The position numbers and the translations under genes are program-made. The notes beneath the pieces are model-generated. The model was not told where the DNA came from. It searched no databases and worked only from the letters and a program-made list of their open reading frames with translations. 8,845 nucleotides of DNA from JAMOAD01 sp023621955 (GTDB lineage Bacteria > Acidobacteriota > Aminicenantia > JAMOAD01). Positions 7,558-8,845 of this stretch are shown here, one piece after another (position 1 is the stretch's first letter; the number at the start of each line of letters is the position of its first letter). The DNA is taken from the NCBI GenBank assembly GCA_035403085.1, contig DAONEM010000056.1, forward strand, positions 1 to 8,845, written 5' to 3'.

Positions 7558-7984
7558 AGGTGACAACCCCCCAGACCTCAAAGTTCATTCCTCCGAGGAT
7601 CTCCATCACCGGGAAGTCCGGATTTTCAGGCAGAAGAAAGATCCGGCCTCCCCTCTTCTTGATCCTCTTCACCGTGAGCTCTCCGTCGATGACCGCCACG
7701 ACGACACTCTCGCTTCGAGGCTCCTGGGCGCGGTCGACGATGAGGATGTCCCCGGAGTGAATCCCCGCCTGGATCATGGACTCCCCGGCGACCCGGACGA
7801 AGAAGGTCGCCGAAGGGTGGCGGATGAGGAGTTCGTTCAGGTCCAGCTTCTTGTCCAGATAATCCTCTGCGGGGGAGGGAAACCCCGCAGGAATGGGGGC
7901 GTCGAAGAAGGGCAACTCTTGGCGCTCGCCGGCCCCATAAGGGTATATCGTTTCAATGGAGGGTCCAATCTTCGGCTTCTTCAT
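7538..7984 (-). CDS. umuD: UmuD, self-cleaving LexA-like subunit of DNA polymerase V (peptidase S24)
   Basis: A 148-residue S24 protein. RecA filaments would trigger self-cleavage to UmuD', which dimerises and joins UmuC. The cut site is Ala33-Gly34 in PIPAGFPSPAEDY, followed by the highly UmuD-like DLNELLIRHPSAT (48-60). The dyad is Ser69 (GESM) and Lys106 (TVKR). Spacings Gly34-Ser69 (35) and Ser69-Lys106 (37) equal those of E. coli Gly25-Ser60-Lys97. The N-terminal arm is 9 residues longer than in E. coli, and the P1 residue is Ala, as in LexA, instead of Cys. AGGGGGGAAG immediately before the ATG serves as ribosome binding site. Its end overlaps umuC by 20 bases, implying translational coupling. 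Neither CTGT-N8-ACAG nor GAAC-N4-GTTC is seen in the 151 bases upstream. It may also be transcribed by read-through from the hemerythrin gene. Confidence 0.95.
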   Translation of the reverse strand: MKKPKIGPSIETIYPYGAGERQELPFFDAPIPAGFPSPAEDYLDKKLDLNELLIRHPSATFFVRVAGESMIQAGIHSGDILIVDRAQEPRSESVVVAVIDGELTVKRIKKRGGRIFLLPENPDFPVMEILGGMNFEVWGVVTYVIHSL

Positions 7985-8045
7985 CTTCCCCCCTAGAATA
8001 ACCCCTGGAAAGGGGAAAGGGAAGACCCATTTCTCCCTTCCCTTG

Positions 8046-8067
8046 GAGACTTTCGAAGAGACTTCGA
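8046..8067. repeat. Direct repeat and palindrome upstream of umuD, operator candidate
   Basis: GAGACTT occurs at 8046-8052 and 8058-8064, 12 bases apart and each followed by CGA. The second copy lies inside a perfect dyad, TCGAAG-AGA-CTTCGA (8053-8067). The site is 62-83 bases before the umuD start codon. In the same gap a 12-bp palindrome CTCTCCGGAGAG spans 8079-8090. A role as binding site of the local SOS repressor is inference; the sequence does not match known LexA boxes. Confidence 0.3.
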
Positions 8068-8106
8068 CGCAAGGCCCCCTCTCCGGAGAGCTTCCCCTCC
8101 GCTCCC

Positions 8107-8133
8107 AGCCTCAACCGGTTCGAGTCAGAGGCT
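8107..8133 (-). terminator. Weak hairpin after the bacteriohemerythrin gene
   Basis: AGCCTC (8107-8112) pairs with GAGGCT (8128-8133), only 3 bases past the hemerythrin stop codon, and the loop contains the palindrome AACCGGTT (8113-8120). There is no T-run on the minus strand, so strong intrinsic termination is unlikely and read-through into umuDC is possible. Confidence 0.25.
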
Positions 8134-8135
8134 CT

Positions 8136-8543
8136 TCAGGAGACCCCCTTATCTTTGAGAAAGGGTCCGTACTCCTTGTCGGTTTCAAGGATATGGTGGA
8201 GGAGCCAATCCCTCAAAAAGTGAAGGATCTCGAGGCTCAGGGCGACCCTGCCCAGGCTGAAATCCCTCTGGAAGGAGCGGATCTTCTCGACGAAGATTCG
8301 GTGCTCCTCTTTGTGGGCGGCAAGCCCTTGGAAATGGTGGGCCTCCATGAGCTCCTCTTCCCTCTCGAAATGGTAGCCCGTGTAGTCCACCAGCTTGCGG
8401 AGAATCTCCGGAAGTTGCGCCTTCCCCTTCCCTTGCCGCATGGAATCGTTGAGTTCGTTGATATACCCGATCAACTTCTGATGGTGAAGGTCAAACTCCT
8501 GAACCTGTACAGAATAGTACGGACTCCATTCCACGAGAGCCAT
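8136..8543 (-). CDS. Bacteriohemerythrin (single-domain O2-binding di-iron protein)
   Basis: A 135-residue single-domain hemerythrin, the normal length for bacterial members, with no signal peptide or fused sensor domain, so it should be a soluble cytoplasmic protein. All seven ligands of the di-iron site are present: His21, His58 and Glu62 (HFEREE), His77 and His81 (HKEEH), and His117 and Asp122 (HHILETD). The N-terminal Trp6 and Asp18 are also typical. Such proteins bind O2 reversibly and are proposed to store, deliver or scavenge oxygen in microaerophiles and anaerobes. The ATG has a GGAGGGACC ribosome binding site upstream and a good promoter with a leader of about 18 bases. It is the first gene of the minus-strand group; umuD follows after 151 bp. 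A functional link with translesion synthesis is speculative. Confidence 0.94.
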   Translation of the reverse strand: MALVEWSPYYSVQVQEFDLHHQKLIGYINELNDSMRQGKGKAQLPEILRKLVDYTGYHFEREEELMEAHHFQGLAAHKEEHRIFVEKIRSFQRDFSLGRVALSLEILHFLRDWLLHHILETDKEYGPFLKDKGVS

Positions 8544-8567
8544 GGTCCCTCCTCTCCTCTGCGCTCG

Positions 8568-8597
8568 ATTATAGACTCAGGATGCCGGAAAAATCAA
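8568..8597 (-). promoter_or_regulatory. Sigma70-type promoter of the bacteriohemerythrin gene
   Basis: On the minus strand TTGATT (8597-8592) and a perfect -10 TATAAT (8573-8568) are separated by 18 bases. Transcription would begin near 8561, about 18 bases before the ATG at 8543 and just ahead of the GGAGG ribosome binding site. Four of six -35 bases match consensus. Confidence 0.7.
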
Positions 8598-8702
8598 ACC
8601 CTTTTCCCTTTTCAACCCGAAGAGGGCGCCGTCCAAGCCGAAGTTTCCCAAATTTTCACATCCCTCTTCCGAAACCTTCGGGGTCCGGCCCCCCCCTTCG
8701 TG

Positions 8703-8765
8703 GTAGAAGGTTACAGAAGCAAGCCCTAAGGACTCTGCAGGGAGGGAGAAGAGGGAACCTTCTAC
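8703..8765. repeat. Inverted repeat in the right-hand gene-free stretch
   Basis: GTAGAAGGTT (8703-8712) and AACCTTCTAC (8756-8765) are perfect 10-bp inverted copies 43 bases apart. A smaller hairpin, CCGAA-ACC-TTCGG, lies at 8669-8681, and eight consecutive Cs at 8689-8696. Short open frames across 8577-8809 on both strands lack ribosome binding sites and resemble no family I know, so 8598-8845 is best read as intergenic. The arms could form a structured RNA or be a remnant of a mobile element; neither is established. Confidence 0.45.
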
Positions 8766-8778
8766 AAGCGCACCGTAC

Positions 8779-8799
8779 CTACAGCGGACACTCCGTTTT
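8779..8799. repeat. Right-edge copy of the GGACACTCC repeat
   Basis: This 21-base stretch matches 35-55 at 19 of 21 positions in the same orientation, including the uninterrupted core GGACACTCCGTTTT. An extra TCTACAAG lies just before it (8761-8768), also present at 34-41. About 8.7 kb separates the two copies. Confidence 0.5.
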
Positions 8800-8836
8800 A
8801 GAAACATAAACCGCGAACAACGGGAACGGTACGAAC

Positions 8837-8842
8837 AAGGAG
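8837..8842 (+). promoter_or_regulatory. Possible ribosome binding site of a gene starting beyond the window
   Basis: AAGGAG followed by AAG ends the window. The same AAGGAGAAG string immediately precedes the glycosyltransferase start at 3652, so a plus-strand gene may begin within a few bases of the right edge. The start codon itself is not visible. Confidence 0.3.
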
Positions 8843-8845
8843 AAG

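Noticed and set aside
7995..8023. TATTCT and TTCCCT on the minus strand as a umuD promoter
   Set aside because: Both hexamers match poorly, and transcription would start only a few bases before the ATG, inside the ribosome binding site.
8112..8126. GGTTCGAGTC resembling a tRNA T-arm
   Set aside because: The flanking bases do not form a T-stem and no acceptor, D or anticodon arm can be built around it.
8577..8807. A 76-codon minus-strand frame upstream of the bacteriohemerythrin gene
   Set aside because: It lacks a ribosome binding site, overlaps the hemerythrin promoter and the inverted repeat, and resembles no known family.

Overview
The window is 8,845 bases of GC-rich bacterial chromosome, interrupted by a run of 100 Ns at 6334-6433, so it comes from a draft or metagenome scaffold. 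Two exported proteins (one with a cleavable signal peptide, one apparent lipoprotein), a multi-span membrane glycosyltransferase and UmuDC point to a bacterium, probably with a diderm envelope. Heavy AGG/AGA use for arginine and strong C/G at third codon positions recall Acidobacteriota/Aminicenantota or Synergistota. That is only an impression and I cannot assign a phylum. No RNA gene, CRISPR array or transposase gene was recognised.

Left half, plus strand (256-6276): three genes for proteins that act at or beyond the inner membrane. The first is a 1,072-residue exported Tricorn-type serine protease with a complete catalytic set. The second is a 521-residue membrane glycosyltransferase of the GT39/ArnT-like group. 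The third is a 243-residue VanX/DdpX-type D-Ala-D-Ala dipeptidase with a lipoprotein-like N-terminus. The gaps between them (177 and 327 bp) contain hairpins, and the dipeptidase has its own good promoter, so these are probably separate or only loosely coupled transcription units. Protease and dipeptidase could both recycle peptides in the periplasm; this is inference.

Right half, minus strand (6434-8543): a bacteriohemerythrin with all seven iron ligands, transcribed from a clear sigma70-type promoter, then umuD and umuC, which overlap by 20 bases. UmuD keeps the Ser/Lys dyad and has an Ala-Gly cleavage site. UmuC keeps its catalytic acidic residues but loses its C-terminus in the N gap. UmuD'2C would be an error-prone translesion polymerase (Pol V). 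No canonical LexA box was found upstream of umuD.

Edges: a 21-base sequence containing GGACACTCC occurs near both ends in the same orientation, with a further shorter copy at bases 1-10. It may belong to a dispersed repeat or mobile-element family. The last 250 bases hold no convincing gene, but they contain an inverted repeat and end in a ribosome-binding-site-like sequence for a gene that would start just past the window. I see no clear new biological system. The best leads are the end repeats, the AT-rich island with an inverted repeat before the dipeptidase, the hemerythrin-umuDC neighbourhood and the unexplained control of umuDC.
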